Source: Lysobacterales bacterium
GTDB lineage: Bacteria; Pseudomonadota; Gammaproteobacteria; Xanthomonadales; Rhodanobacteraceae
Length of the DNA stretch: 64,000 bases
Direction: 5' to 3'
Assembly: GCA_002632325.1 (NCBI GenBank)
Contig: NSJK01000009.1
Location: forward strand, 1-64,000
The notes under the pieces are model-generated. The model did not search any database. It had not been told where the DNA came from and was given only the letters and a program-made list of their open reading frames with translations. Each line of letters starts with the position of its first letter. Positions within the stretch are counted from its first letter, which is position 1. Positions 8,527 through 22,241 of the stretch are shown piece after piece. The position numbers and the translations under genes were made by a program.

Positions 8527-8759
8527 TGCAGAGTCGGCTTGTATCGTTCCTGCCACCTGATCACGCGGTCCAATTCCGCCATGTTGATCGGCGGGCGGTG
8601 AGGTGACGCGGTGCGCGCGCTGGTATTGCGTGGTCGAGTTTTGCGGGTCTTCCGCGCAAGGTCAGCGATCGGATTGGATTGAGGCAAACCTCAGCTCGAC
8701 ACCTTGCGTGCCAAGCCTCGCGGCCACGGCCGGTTCGCGGGGCGTCAGGCTTCGACAAT
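8527..8759. other. Rest of the gap between the paralogue-1 sulfatase gene and gltD
   Basis: Apart from the 19-codon frame mentioned above, nothing convincing is seen here. There is no strong promoter, terminator or RNA gene. Confidence 0.4.
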
Positions 8760-10223
8760 TCAGCGTGGCAGCGTGCTCGATCCCATGAGGAATTCGTCGA
8801 CCACCTGAGCGCATTGACGGCCTTCGCGGATCGCCCACACCACCAGTGACTGGCCGCGTCGCATGTCGCCGGCGGCGAACACCTTGGCCACATTGGTACG
8901 GTAGCCATCTGCGCCTTCGGTATTGGCCTTCGCGTTGCCGCGCGGATCGCGTTCCAGTCCGAAGGCATCGAGCACGTTCGCGCGGGGTGCGGTGAAACCC
9001 ATCGCCAGCAGCACGAGATCGGCGCGGACTTCGAATTCGCTGCCGGCCACCTCGCTCATCTTGCCGTTCTGCCAGTGCAGGCGCACCGCGGTGAGACTTT
9101 GGACGCGCCCCTGGTCATCGGCATTGAAACGCTTGGTGGCGACCGACCAGTCGCGCTGGCAGCCTTCCTCGTGCGAACTGGAAGTGCGCAGCTTGAGCGG
9201 CCAATACGGCCAGACCAGCGCCTTGTCCTCGTGCTTGGGCGGCATCGGCAGCAATTCGAACTGGGTGACGCTGGCTGCGCCGTGACGATTGGAGGTGCCC
9301 ACGCAATCCGAGCCGGTATCGCCGCCGCCGATCACCACCACATGCTTGCCGGTCGCGAGCAACTGCTGCTCAAGCGCGTCACCGGCATTGGCGCGGTTCT
9401 GCTGCGGCAGGAAGTCCATCGCGTAGTGGACGCCGGCCAACTCGCGTCCCGGCACCGGCAGGTCGCGTGGGGTTTCGGCGCCGCCGGCGACCACGATTGC
9501 ATCGAAGTCATCATGCAACTGCGCGGGGTTCATCACCGTGAACTGGCCGATGCCGCAGGCGTCGGTGGCGTTGCCGACATAGACGCCGGTACGAAACGCC
9601 ACGCCTTCGGCGCGCATCTGCACGATGCGCCGATCGATCAGGGCCTTGTCGAGCTTGAAGTCGGGAATTCCGTAGCGCAGCAGGCCGCCGAGGCGATCGT
9701 TCTTCTCGAACACGGTGACGCCGTGACCTGCGCGCGCGAGTTGCTGCGCACAGGCCAGGCCCGCGGGACCGGAGCCAACCACGGCGATGCGCTTGCCCGT
9801 GAGTCGTGCGGGCGGTTGCGGCCGCACCCAGCCTTCTTCCCAGCCCTTGTCGATGATCTTGTGTTCGATCGACTTGATGCCGACCGCCTCGCCGGAGATG
9901 TTGAGCGTGCAGGCAGCCTCGCAGGGCGCCGGGCAGATGCGACCGGTGAACTCGGGGAAGTTGTTGGTCGACAGCAAGGATTCGAGTGCGCGTTTCCAGT
10001 CGGCGCGATAGACCAGATCGTTGAAGTCGGGAATCAGATTGTTGACCGGGCAGCCGTTGTGGCAGAACGGCACACCGCAGTCCATGCAGCGCGCCGCTTG
10101 CGTCTGCGCGGCGCCATCGTCGAGCTCGCGCACGAATTCGCGCCAGTGACGCTTGCGCTCGTTGGCCGGTTCGACGCTTTCGGCGATGCGCTCGAATTCG
10201 AGAAAGCCGGTGACCTTGCCCAT
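8760..10223 (-). CDS. gltD: Glutamate synthase (NADPH) small subunit
   Basis: A protein of 487 residues. It passes electrons from NADPH through FAD and iron-sulfur clusters to GltB, which turns glutamine plus 2-oxoglutarate into two glutamates. The N-terminal cysteines for [4Fe-4S] clusters ([14 protein letters not shown] and CPAPCEAAC), an FAD-binding [12 protein letters not shown] near residue 145 and an NADPH-binding [11 protein letters not shown] near residue 295 are all visible. ATG 10223 is preceded by GGAGACGGGA and lies 10 bases after the gltB stop; an in-frame extension upstream is inside gltB and has no family similarity. Confidence 0.97.
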   Translation of the reverse strand: MGKVTGFLEFERIAESVEPANERKRHWREFVRELDDGAAQTQAARCMDCGVPFCHNGCPVNNLIPDFNDLVYRADWKRALESLLSTNNFPEFTGRICPAPCEAACTLNISGEAVGIKSIEHKIIDKGWEEGWVRPQPPARLTGKRIAVVGSGPAGLACAQQLARAGHGVTVFEKNDRLGGLLRYGIPDFKLDKALIDRRIVQMRAEGVAFRTGVYVGNATDACGIGQFTVMNPAQLHDDFDAIVVAGGAETPRDLPVPGRELAGVHYAMDFLPQQNRANAGDALEQQLLATGKHVVVIGGGDTGSDCVGTSNRHGAASVTQFELLPMPPKHEDKALVWPYWPLKLRTSSSHEEGCQRDWSVATKRFNADDQGRVQSLTAVRLHWQNGKMSEVAGSEFEVRADLVLLAMGFTAPRANVLDAFGLERDPRGNAKANTEGADGYRTNVAKVFAAGDMRRGQSLVVWAIREGRQCAQVVDEFLMGSSTLPR

Positions 10224-10233
10224 TCCCGTCTCC

Positions 10234-14895
<4,662 letters not shown>

Positions 14896-14929
14896 CGCGC
14901 GCACCCGCAGCAAAGTGGTGTCGCCTCCG

Positions 14930-14957
14930 AATATAGTGCAATGCAACAAGCGCGCAA
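14930..14957 (-). promoter_or_regulatory. Candidate sigma-70 promoter of gltBD
   Basis: On the minus strand TTGCGC (14952-14957) and TATATT (14930-14935) are separated by 16 bases, with a predicted start near 14923, about 28 bases before the gltB ATG. A 9 bp hairpin (14965-14989) lies just upstream, between rnhB and this promoter. Confidence 0.4.
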
Positions 14958-15046
14958 GCGTTTTCAAGTCCCGAGGATCACGGGACTTGCGGATTCTTCA
15001 TGGCGATTTGGCATATCGCTTTTGCGGCGATGCCAAAGCCCGTGGT

Positions 15047-15661
15047 TCAGAACAAGGCGGCCTGTCCGAGCAAGCGTCGCACAGGCGCAAACCCGCGCCG
15101 ATGGATCGGGCAGGGGCCGAGGCGCTCGAGCGCGGCCAGATGCTCCGGCGTCGGATAGCCCTTGTGCCGGGCGAAGCCATAGCCCGGATGCTGCGCATCG
15201 AGTTCGATCATCAAGGCGTCGCGCGTGGTCTTGGCGAGGATCGAGGCCGCGCCGATCGCGGCTTCGCTGGCATCGCCGCCGACGATCGTGCGCGCCGGAC
15301 ACGGCAGCTCGCGGGGCAGACGATTTCCGTCAATCAAGGCGAGTGTCGGCGCGGGCGCGAGTGCGGCCAGCGCGCGGCTCATGCCGGCGAGCGTGGCGCC
15401 GAGAATATTGCGACTTTCGATTTCCTCGACCTCGACGACGATCACCGACCACGCCATTGCGCAGTCGCGAATCAGTGGGGCGAGTGCATCGCGCTGCATC
15501 GCACTGAGTGCCTTGGAATCGTCGATGCCGTCGATCGGGCGCTGTGGATCGAGGATCACCGCGGCGACCACCACCGGTCCCGCCAGCGGACCGCGACCGG
15601 CTTCATCGACGCCGGCGATGCGCGCATCGGCAAGGATTGCCGCCCGTTCACTGGCTCTCAT
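15047..15661 (-). CDS. rnhB: Ribonuclease HII
   Basis: A protein of 204 residues that cuts RNA in RNA-DNA hybrids and removes misincorporated ribonucleotides. The active-site start GVD19E20AGRGPLAG, the middle LIDGN and the later [21 protein letters not shown] block are typical of RNase HII. ATG 15661 overlaps the end of the upstream sulfatase-fold gene by 14 bases. In many relatives rnhB follows lpxB directly; here a membrane sulfatase gene is inserted between them. Confidence 0.96.
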   Translation of the reverse strand: MRASERAAILADARIAGVDEAGRGPLAGPVVVAAVILDPQRPIDGIDDSKALSAMQRDALAPLIRDCAMAWSVIVVEVEEIESRNILGATLAGMSRALAALAPAPTLALIDGNRLPRELPCPARTIVGGDASEAAIGAASILAKTTRDALMIELDAQHPGYGFARHKGYPTPEHLAALERLGPCPIHRRGFAPVRRLLGQAALF

Positions 15662-17378
15662 GCAGATCGCCGAGCGTGCTGAAGATGTAGTCGTGATAGG
15701 AAGCCACCATCTTGCGATTCTTGCAGTCGAGATAGCGCCCGTTGCAGCGTTCGCGCAGCAAGGTGTTGGCCTGATAGAACGCGTCCTTGGGCACGCCGGC
15801 CACGTCGAGCGCGAGTGAGCCGAGGAAGGCGATGTCGAGCAGCGGGTAGTCGTAGTGTGCGCGCACCGGGAAGTTCGACTTGATCATGTAGTAGGTCACC
15901 CAGTGCGCGACCGGACCGGCGAGCTTGGGCACGACCTTGGGAATCTCGTTGATCGCACCATCGAACGAGGGCTGGTGATCGCCGAAATGCACAAGCACGG
16001 CCGGAGCCTTGCCGTCGAACAGGTAGGACTGCAGTTGGCTCATCATCGCGTCGGATTCGGCCAGCCGCTGCAGGTAGTTGCCGAGGTTGAGATTGAGCCA
16101 GTCATCGAGCGCCTTGGGCTTGAACTTGCCGGGAAACAGCGGTTTGTCGAAAGGCGGCGGCAACTTGTCCAGCGGCGTCATGTGCGGGCCGTGCTGGTGC
16201 AGGGTCAGCATGAACACGAACAGCGGCTGGTCGGGATGGTCGCGCTTTTCGTCGGCGTGGATGCGCTTGAACACCTCGAGCAGGTCGGCGTCGTGGCTCT
16301 CCCAACCGAGCCCGTGTTCGGTGCCGTCGTAGAAGGCATCGAAGCCGTAGAAATCGTAGGCATTGCGCGCGTTGAGGAAATCCCCGCTCATCGGGTACAG
16401 CGCAATCGCGCGATAGCCCGCGTGCTGGAACGCGCGTGGCAAGGTGTAGGCCACGCGCGGCGCGAGGTTGTAGGGCGCGTACAGGCCGGCGTTGCCGAAC
16501 AGCGTATGGGCGAGGCCGGTGAGCGCAGAGAACTCGCTGGTCCAGGTGCCGCCACCGAAGGTGTGCACGGTCATCAGGCCGTGCGCGCGCGTCTGCTTGT
16601 CGGCATCGAACATCGCCGCGCGGCATTGCTTGATCGTGCACAGCTTGAGGATGCGCGGATCGAAGGTGCTCTCTTCGAGCACCATCACCACGTCGGGTCG
16701 CTGCGCCGGTGCCTGCATCGGTCGATCGAGCTTCCAGCTGATGCTGCGATCGACATCGGCCGGAATCACCGGCTCGGTGATGACGGTGTCATTGAACGAG
16801 GTGAGGAAGTCGGTGATGAAGCTCTTGTCATTGATCGTGATCCACATCGGCTTGTTGAACACGCCGCCGTAGGGGCCGTTCGCGGTGAGGATCCAGGTCA
16901 GGCCCCAGGCCGCGACAAGCGCGCCGCCGAGGCGCACGCCAAAGCGCACCCAGCGCGGCCGCTGCGGCAGCAGAGCCGCGCGCTCGCCGCGCCAGGACAG
17001 CACCAGCAGCAAGGGAATCAGCACCAGCGCGCCAATGCCCACGCCCAGCAGCAAGGGATAGTGACTGAACACTTCGAGCGTGCCGCTGTTGAGGAAATAC
17101 TCCAGATCAGGCGCGAGCAGCGGTGTCTGCAGGTAGAGGAACTTGAGGCGACCGGCAATTTCGATTGCGCCGAACAGCAAGGACACGGCGATGAGCGCAA
17201 AGGCGATGCGCGCCGAGGCCATCAGCACGAACAGCAGCGACAGCAGGATCGCGGTCGCGGCGAATACCTTCTCGTCGGCAGTGTTTTCCGCAAGCGGACC
17301 GAACACCACCAGCGCGGCGAACAGGACCACGGCCAGTGCGCGCAGGATGAAGGTGCGGCGTGCGCCGGCGCTGGTCAT
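15648..17378 (-). CDS. LTA synthase family / sulfatase-fold membrane protein (paralogue 2)
   Basis: A protein of 576 residues with the same plan as the 6325-8031 product: about five N-terminal membrane helices, then a periplasmic sulfatase-fold domain with EEST near residue 233, [17 protein letters not shown] and [11 protein letters not shown] near residue 466. The ATG at 17378 lies 72 bases after the lpxB stop and its end overlaps rnhB, so it is part of the lpxA-lpxB-rnhB transcription unit. Its place among lipid A genes suggests envelope glycan or lipid head-group modification, but the substrate is unknown. Confidence 0.85.
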   Translation of the reverse strand: MTSAGARRTFILRALAVVLFAALVVFGPLAENTADEKVFAATAILLSLLFVLMASARIAFALIAVSLLFGAIEIAGRLKFLYLQTPLLAPDLEYFLNSGTLEVFSHYPLLLGVGIGALVLIPLLLVLSWRGERAALLPQRPRWVRFGVRLGGALVAAWGLTWILTANGPYGGVFNKPMWITINDKSFITDFLTSFNDTVITEPVIPADVDRSISWKLDRPMQAPAQRPDVVMVLEESTFDPRILKLCTIKQCRAAMFDADKQTRAHGLMTVHTFGGGTWTSEFSALTGLAHTLFGNAGLYAPYNLAPRVAYTLPRAFQHAGYRAIALYPMSGDFLNARNAYDFYGFDAFYDGTEHGLGWESHDADLLEVFKRIHADEKRDHPDQPLFVFMLTLHQHGPHMTPLDKLPPPFDKPLFPGKFKPKALDDWLNLNLGNYLQRLAESDAMMSQLQSYLFDGKAPAVLVHFGDHQPSFDGAINEIPKVVPKLAGPVAHWVTYYMIKSNFPVRAHYDYPLLDIAFLGSLALDVAGVPKDAFYQANTLLRERCNGRYLDCKNRKMVASYHDYIFSTLGDLHESQ

Positions 17379-17450
17379 GTCTCGGGTTCGCTCATGGGCG
17401 CCATCGTGCGCAGCGGCGGCATGGGCGTCAATGCGCAGTGCATGAGCGGC

Positions 17451-18644
17451 TCAGGCAAGTTTCACGAGTTGGGCGATTGCATCGGCGGCCGCGTTGCTGG
17501 CATCGCGGCGCAACTGCAGATGGATGCGTTCGAATTCGCTTTGCAGCGCGGCCTGAGCCGCATCGTCCTGCAACAGCGGCAGCAGCGTCTTTGCCAGGCT
17601 TTCCGGTGTGCAGGCATCCTGCATCAGCTCGGGCACGAGATCTCGCCCTGCGAGCACGTTGGGCAAGGCGTAGCGACTCACCTTGAGCAGGCCAAGCCGT
17701 TTGACGATCCAGTGCGTGAGCGGTGCGATGCGGTAGGCGACCACCATGGCGCGCTTGGCGAGCAGGGCTTCGAGCGTCGCGGTACCCGAAGCGAGCAGCA
17801 CTGCATCGGCAGCGATCATCGCCTCGCGGGCCTGACCATCGACGATCTCGATTGGTGGGAGTTGTCCATGTTCGCCGTCACTCTTGCGCGCTTCGTCCAG
17901 CAGCCGCTCGAACAGGCTGCGGCACGCGGCATTGGCCATCGGTGCGATCACGCGCAGGCCGCGAACTCGCGCGGCGAGCCAGCGCGTTGCTTCGAGAAAG
18001 TCGGGCGCAAGCCGCGCAATCTCGCCGAGGCGACTTCCCGGCAACATCGCAAGCAAGCGTCCGTCGACGGGAAGCCTGAGCGTCGCACGAGCCGCCGCCC
18101 GATTCGGCTGCAGGGCCATCTCATCGGCCATCGGATGCCCGACGAAGCGCGCATCCACGCCAAACCTCGCGTAGATCGCCAGCTCCATCGGAAACAGACA
18201 CAGCACGCGATCGGCGCTGCGCCCGATCTTCGCCGCGCGTTGTTCGCGCCAGGCCCACACCGAGGGGCTCACGTAGTGGACGGTGCGGATGCCGCGTTGT
18301 TTGAGACGGCGCTCGACACCGAGGTTGAAGTCGGGCGCGTCGATGCCGATGAACACATCGGGCGCCAACGCCGCCGCGCGCTGCACCACGTCGCGGCGAA
18401 TCGCCAGCAGGCGCGGCAGGTGGCGCAGGACTTCGACCAGTCCCATCACCGACAGGGCCTGCATCGGATGCCAGCTCACCAGACCCGCAGCGATCATGCG
18501 CGGGCCGCCGATGCCGGCAAAACGCGCCCGCGGAAAGCGCGCACGCAGGGCTTCGATCAGGCCCGCGCCGAGTTGGTCGCCCGACGCCTCGCCGGCAACG
18601 AGCACGAAACAGGGCGGCGATGGCGTGGCGGCGGAGTTGGGCAT
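17451..18644 (-). CDS. lpxB: Lipid-A-disaccharide synthase
   Basis: A protein of 397 residues. It joins UDP-2,3-diacylglucosamine and lipid X to form the lipid A disaccharide at the inner face of the inner membrane. The N-terminal GEASGD (residues 18-23), FIGIDAPDFNLG, HYVSPSVWAW and LPGSRLGEI motifs are those of glycosyltransferase family 19. ATG 18644 starts MPNSAA; upstream the frame runs into the REP array and is not coding. It is separated from lpxA by 762 bases that hold the REP array. Confidence 0.97.
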   Translation of the reverse strand: MPNSAATPSPPCFVLVAGEASGDQLGAGLIEALRARFPRARFAGIGGPRMIAAGLVSWHPMQALSVMGLVEVLRHLPRLLAIRRDVVQRAAALAPDVFIGIDAPDFNLGVERRLKQRGIRTVHYVSPSVWAWREQRAAKIGRSADRVLCLFPMELAIYARFGVDARFVGHPMADEMALQPNRAAARATLRLPVDGRLLAMLPGSRLGEIARLAPDFLEATRWLAARVRGLRVIAPMANAACRSLFERLLDEARKSDGEHGQLPPIEIVDGQAREAMIAADAVLLASGTATLEALLAKRAMVVAYRIAPLTHWIVKRLGLLKVSRYALPNVLAGRDLVPELMQDACTPESLAKTLLPLLQDDAAQAALQSEFERIHLQLRRDASNAAADAIAQLVKLA

Positions 18645-18680
18645 TGTCCGATCATACCGCGGCGCTCCGAGTGGGCACCG

Positions 18681-19304
18681 CGAGCCGAGCATGAGCACAC
18701 CACCGCCGTCGTAGAGCGGAGCTTGCTCCGCTGTATTTTCCACCCCGTCGCGACGCCGCGAGCCGAGCAAGCTCGGCTCTACAAAAGCGCACCACCGCCG
18801 TCGTGGGGCGGAGCTTTCTGTGTTGCTTTCGCGCATCCAAGCCGAGCAAGCTCGGCTCTACAAGAGCACACCACCGCCGTCGTGGGGCAGAGCTTTCTCC
18901 GCTGCTTTCGCGCATCCGAGCCGAGCAAGCTCGGCTCTACAAGAGCACACCACCGCCGTCGTAGAGCTGGAGCTTGCTCCGCTGCTTTCGCGCATCCAAG
19001 CCGAGCAAGCTCGGCTCTACAAGAGCACACCACCGCCGTCGTAGAGCGGAACTTGCTCCGCTGTATTTTCCACCCCGTCGCGACGCCGCGAGCCGAGCAA
19101 GCTCGGCTCTACAAGAGCGTGCCACCGCCGTCGTAGAGCGGAGCTTGCTCCGCTGCTTTCGCGCATCCAAGCCGAGCAAGCTCGGCTCTACAAGAGCGCA
19201 CCACCGCCGTCGTGGGGCGGGACTTGCTCCGCGGTGTTTTCCACCGCGTCGTCGCGTCGAGAGCCGAGCAAGCTCGGTTCTACAAGAGCACACCACCCTG
19301 TCGC
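18681..19304. repeat. Array of seven REP pairs (BIMEs) between lpxA and lpxB
   Basis: Plus-oriented REPs (GTAG, then arms AGCGGAGC and GCTCCGCT around TT) alternate with minus-oriented REPs (AGCCGAGC and GCTCGGCT around AA, ending CTAC). Plus: 18711-18732, 18803-18824, 18882-18903, 18961-18983, 19041-19062, 19133-19154, 19212-19233. Minus: 18761-18782, 18840-18861, 18919-18940, 18999-19020, 19091-19112, 19170-19191, 19262-19283. Two linkers alternate irregularly: a short one (GCTTTCGCGCATCC) and a longer one containing TTTTCCACC. The GTAG head is the mark of REPs handled by RAYT (TnpA-REP) transposases. No RAYT gene is in the window. The left edge (18681-18710) has a truncated REP. Confidence 0.9.
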
Positions 19305-19406
19305 CGCGTCCGGTCAACGTGGTCGAAGGGATACGCCATGCGCAAGGCAGCGCTCGTGGGCAAGGCCGCCAATCCGCGCCCAGAGCGTGCCCCGGCGGCG
19401 TATGCT
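19305..19406. other. Spacer between the REP array and lpxA
   Basis: About 100 bases with no recognisable gene, terminator or further REP. Confidence 0.4.
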
Positions 19407-20186
19407 TCAGCGCAGCAGTGGGCGCTCGCCGGCTTCGATGAAGTCGAGGAAGCTGCGCACGTCGGTGCTCTCGGCCGCAAGTTGGGCAAGTGCGCTACGC
19501 GCCTCATCGAGCGAGTTCGAGCCGACGTAGAGCGTGCGGTAGGCGCGTTTGATTGCGGCAATGCGCTCGGCATCGAAACCGCGCCGCTTGAGGCCTTCGC
19601 TGTTGATCCCGCGCGGTCGGCCCTGGGTGTCGGCATCGGCAGCGACCATCAGGAAGGGTGGCACGTCGCCGCTGAGCAGCACACCCATGCCGATGAAGGC
19701 ATGCGCGCCGACGCGGCCGAACTGATGCACGCCGACGAAGCCCGAGAGAATGACGTGATCGCCGATGGTGACGTGGCCGGCCAGCGTGGCGTTGTTGGAG
19801 AACACGCAGAAATTGCCGACCGTGCAGTCATGGGCAACATGCGTGTAGGCGAGGAACCAGTTGTCGTTGCCGATGCGCGTGGTGCCGCCGCCGTCGCCGG
19901 TACCGCGGTTGAAGGTGGTGAATTCGCGAATCGTGTTGCGATCGCCGATCAAGAGTTCGGTGCGCTCGCCGCGGAATTTCTTGTCCTGCGGATCGGCGCC
20001 GAGCGAGGCGAACTGGAAGATGCGGTTGTCGCGGCCGATGCGCGTCGGGCCTTCGATGACGACGTGGGCGCCGACCGTGGTGCCCGCGGCGATCTCGACC
20101 TGCGCACCGATCACGCTGTAGGCGCCGACGCTGACCGAGGCATCGAGCCGCGCTGCAGGATCGATGAGCGCGGTCGGATGGATCAT
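19407..20186 (-). CDS. lpxA: UDP-N-acetylglucosamine acyltransferase
   Basis: A protein of 259 residues that performs the first step of lipid A synthesis, moving a 3-hydroxyacyl chain from ACP to UDP-GlcNAc. It is a left-handed beta-helix of hexapeptide repeats ([20 protein letters not shown] at the start) with the catalytic-histidine block [20 protein letters not shown] and a C-terminal helical part. ATG 20186 overlaps the fabZ stop as ATGA. Cotranscribed with lpxD and fabZ. Confidence 0.97.
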   Translation of the reverse strand: MIHPTALIDPAARLDASVSVGAYSVIGAQVEIAAGTTVGAHVVIEGPTRIGRDNRIFQFASLGADPQDKKFRGERTELLIGDRNTIREFTTFNRGTGDGGGTTRIGNDNWFLAYTHVAHDCTVGNFCVFSNNATLAGHVTIGDHVILSGFVGVHQFGRVGAHAFIGMGVLLSGDVPPFLMVAADADTQGRPRGINSEGLKRRGFDAERIAAIKRAYRTLYVGSNSLDEARSALAQLAAESTDVRSFLDFIEAGERPLLR

Positions 20187-20650
20187 TGCGCGGGAACCTC
20201 GGCGCACAGGACCTCGGCTTCGGCAGCGAGCTTGTCCTCGACGAAGGCCTGGCCGTGGAACAGGCTCATGTTGCGCATGCGCCGCTTGTGCTCGACTTCG
20301 AGGCGCAGCTGATCGCCGGGGACGACGGTGCGATTGAAACGCGCCTTGTCGACCTTGACCAGATAGAAGATCGAACGGCCGTTGCCTGCATCGGGCTCGG
20401 ACAGTTTGGTCAGCATGCCCGAGGCCTGCGCCATCGCTTCGATGATGAGCACGCCGGGCATCACCGGATGGCCCGGGAAATGACCCTGGAAGAAGGGTTC
20501 GTTGACGGTGACGTTTTTGAGCGCGGTGACATGCTTGCCCGGATCGAGCGCGATGATGCGATCGAGCAGGAGGAAGGGATAGCGATGCGGCAGGATCGCG
20601 GCGATCTGCTCGTAGCCGACCGGAAGTTGCAGCGAGGGACTTTGGTTCAT
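20183..20650 (-). CDS. fabZ: 3-hydroxyacyl-[acyl-carrier-protein] dehydratase
   Basis: A protein of 155 residues with the hot-dog fold. It dehydrates 3-hydroxyacyl-ACP in fatty acid elongation and competes with LpxA/LpxD for the same substrate pool. The active site [11 protein letters not shown] (His61 by family alignment) and Glu71 in IIEAMAQ are present, as is [12 protein letters not shown]. It overlaps lpxD at its start and lpxA at its end by four bases each. Confidence 0.97.
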   Translation of the reverse strand: MNQSPSLQLPVGYEQIAAILPHRYPFLLLDRIIALDPGKHVTALKNVTVNEPFFQGHFPGHPVMPGVLIIEAMAQASGMLTKLSEPDAGNGRSIFYLVKVDKARFNRTVVPGDQLRLEVEHKRRMRNMSLFHGQAFVEDKLAAEAEVLCAEVPAQ

Positions 20651-21672
20651 TGCGGGTCTTCCTTTGTCGCGGCGCCAAGGCGACGCGCGATTTCATCCAG
20701 ATGCTTGAAACGCGCCGCATTGCGGCGCCATTGCCGATTGGGCTGGATCGGCGTACCCGACGAATACTCACCGGATTCGCGGATCGAGTGGGTGACCAGA
20801 CTCATCGCGGTCACCGTGACCCGGTCGGCAAGACTCAGGTGGCCGAGAATGCCTGCGCCGCCACCAATCAGGCAATAGCGGCCGATGCTCGCACTGCCGG
20901 CCACGGCGGCGCAGCCGGCCATCGCGGTATGCGCACCGATGCGCACGTTGTGGGCGATCTGGATCTGGTTGTCCAGGCGCACGTCCTCTTCGAGCACGGT
21001 GTCGCCGAGCGCGCCGCGGTCGATCGTGGTGTTGGCGCCTATCTCGCAATCATCGCCGATGACCACGCCGCCAAGCTGGGGCACCTTGATCCAGTGGTCG
21101 CGATCGAAGGCCAGCCCGAAACCATCGGCGCCGAGCACCGCGCCCGGATGGATCAAGGCGCGCTTGCCCAAGCGCACGTCCTGCACGAGGGTGACGCGCG
21201 CGACCAGGCGTGATTGTGCGCCGACCACGCAATCGCGGCCGATGATGCAATGGGGTCCGAGCACCGCACCGGCTTCGATGCGTGCACCCGCCTCGATCAC
21301 GCAGAACGCGCCGATGCTGGCGGTCGGGTCGATTTGCGCACCCGCATCGACGCTTGCACTCGGGTGGATGCCGGGGTTTGCTGCAGGCAGACGTTCGAAC
21401 AGCGCGGCGACTTTGGCGAAGGCGACGTAGGGATCGGCGGCAATCAAGCAGGCGCGCGACATGCCGACAGCATCGGCCTCACGCAGAATCACTGCCGCGG
21501 CGCGGCTGCTGTCGAGTTGCGCGCGGTAGCGTGGATTGGCGAGGAAGCCGATCTGGCCCGAATCGGCGTCGGCGAGCGTGGCGACGCCACGGATCGACTG
21601 CGCCGGGTCGCCTCCGACCCGTTGCAGTTCGAGACGTCGTGCGATCTCGCCGAGCGTGACCGTGCCGGTCAT
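20647..21672 (-). CDS. lpxD: UDP-3-O-(3-hydroxyacyl)glucosamine N-acyltransferase
   Basis: A protein of 341 residues that adds the second hydroxyacyl chain to UDP-3-O-acylglucosamine. It has an N-terminal uridine-binding domain, a hexapeptide beta-helix and the catalytic segment [19 protein letters not shown] 21672 overlaps the end of the skp/ompH-like gene by four bases; upstream in-frame residues lie inside that gene and are not coding. Part of the bamA-skp-lpxD-fabZ-lpxA run. Confidence 0.97.
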   Translation of the reverse strand: MTGTVTLGEIARRLELQRVGGDPAQSIRGVATLADADSGQIGFLANPRYRAQLDSSRAAAVILREADAVGMSRACLIAADPYVAFAKVAALFERLPAANPGIHPSASVDAGAQIDPTASIGAFCVIEAGARIEAGAVLGPHCIIGRDCVVGAQSRLVARVTLVQDVRLGKRALIHPGAVLGADGFGLAFDRDHWIKVPQLGGVVIGDDCEIGANTTIDRGALGDTVLEEDVRLDNQIQIAHNVRIGAHTAMAGCAAVAGSASIGRYCLIGGGAGILGHLSLADRVTVTAMSLVTHSIRESGEYSSGTPIQPNRQWRRNAARFKHLDEIARRLGAATKEDPQ

Positions 21673-22199
21673 GGCTTGGCGCCCTTGGCCGCCTGTCGGC
21701 GCAGACGGTCGAGGATCTTGTCGGTGACGTCGACGCGTTCGCTGGCATACACCACGGGACTCGCCACGATCAGGTCGTAGCCCTGCTCGCGGGCAAAGGC
21801 GACCACGGCGTCGTTGATCTCGCGCCAACTGTTGTCCAGTTCCTGATCACTGCGCGTCTTGAGCTCATTGCGCAGGCTTTCGCGCTGGCGCTTGATCGAA
21901 CGCTCGAGCGCGTCGATCTCGCGCTGGCGCGTTTCATCGGGCGCGAGGGCCACCTTGCCGCGCAGTTCGGCCAGATGTTTCTCGTCGGCCTTGAGGGAGG
22001 CATCGCGCCCGGCGAACTCGGTTTCCAGCTTGCTGCGGCCGGCGACGATCTGTGGCGCGTTGTCGAGCAGGCGCTTCATGTCGACATAGCCAATCTTCGT
22101 CGTCGCGGGAGCCTGCGCGAAAGCGCTGCAAATGCCGGCGAGCATGGCGATGAGCCATGCTGCGAGTATCCGGCGGGCTGTTGGGGCGGGCTGCGCCAC
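21669..22199 (-). CDS. skp: OmpH/Skp family periplasmic chaperone
   Basis: A protein of 176 residues with a signal peptide of about 28 residues (hydrophobic AAWLIAMLAGICSAFA), then KIGYVDMKRLL and a long charged helical region (about 60-125) that would form the tentacles of the Skp trimer, then a C-terminal strand region AREQGYDLIVAS. It would escort unfolded outer-membrane proteins to the BamA machine encoded just upstream. Confidence 0.93.
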   Translation of the reverse strand: MAQPAPTARRILAAWLIAMLAGICSAFAQAPATTKIGYVDMKRLLDNAPQIVAGRSKLETEFAGRDASLKADEKHLAELRGKVALAPDETRQREIDALERSIKRQRESLRNELKTRSDQELDNSWREINDAVVAFAREQGYDLIVASPVVYASERVDVTDKILDRLRRQAAKGAKP

Positions 22200-22241
22200 C
22201 GGCCTGTCCTGGTTGCCGACGCTGGGCTAATGGTACGACGA

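Noticed and set aside
14965..14989. A 9 bp hairpin between rnhB and gltB as a terminator
   Set aside because: On the minus strand it is followed by AAAACGC and not by a U tract, so an intrinsic terminator is not supported.
18681..19304. Possible CRISPR array
   Set aside because: The spaces between repeats are themselves repeated, and the repeats alternate in orientation with a GTAG head, which fits REP/BIME elements; no cas genes are present.
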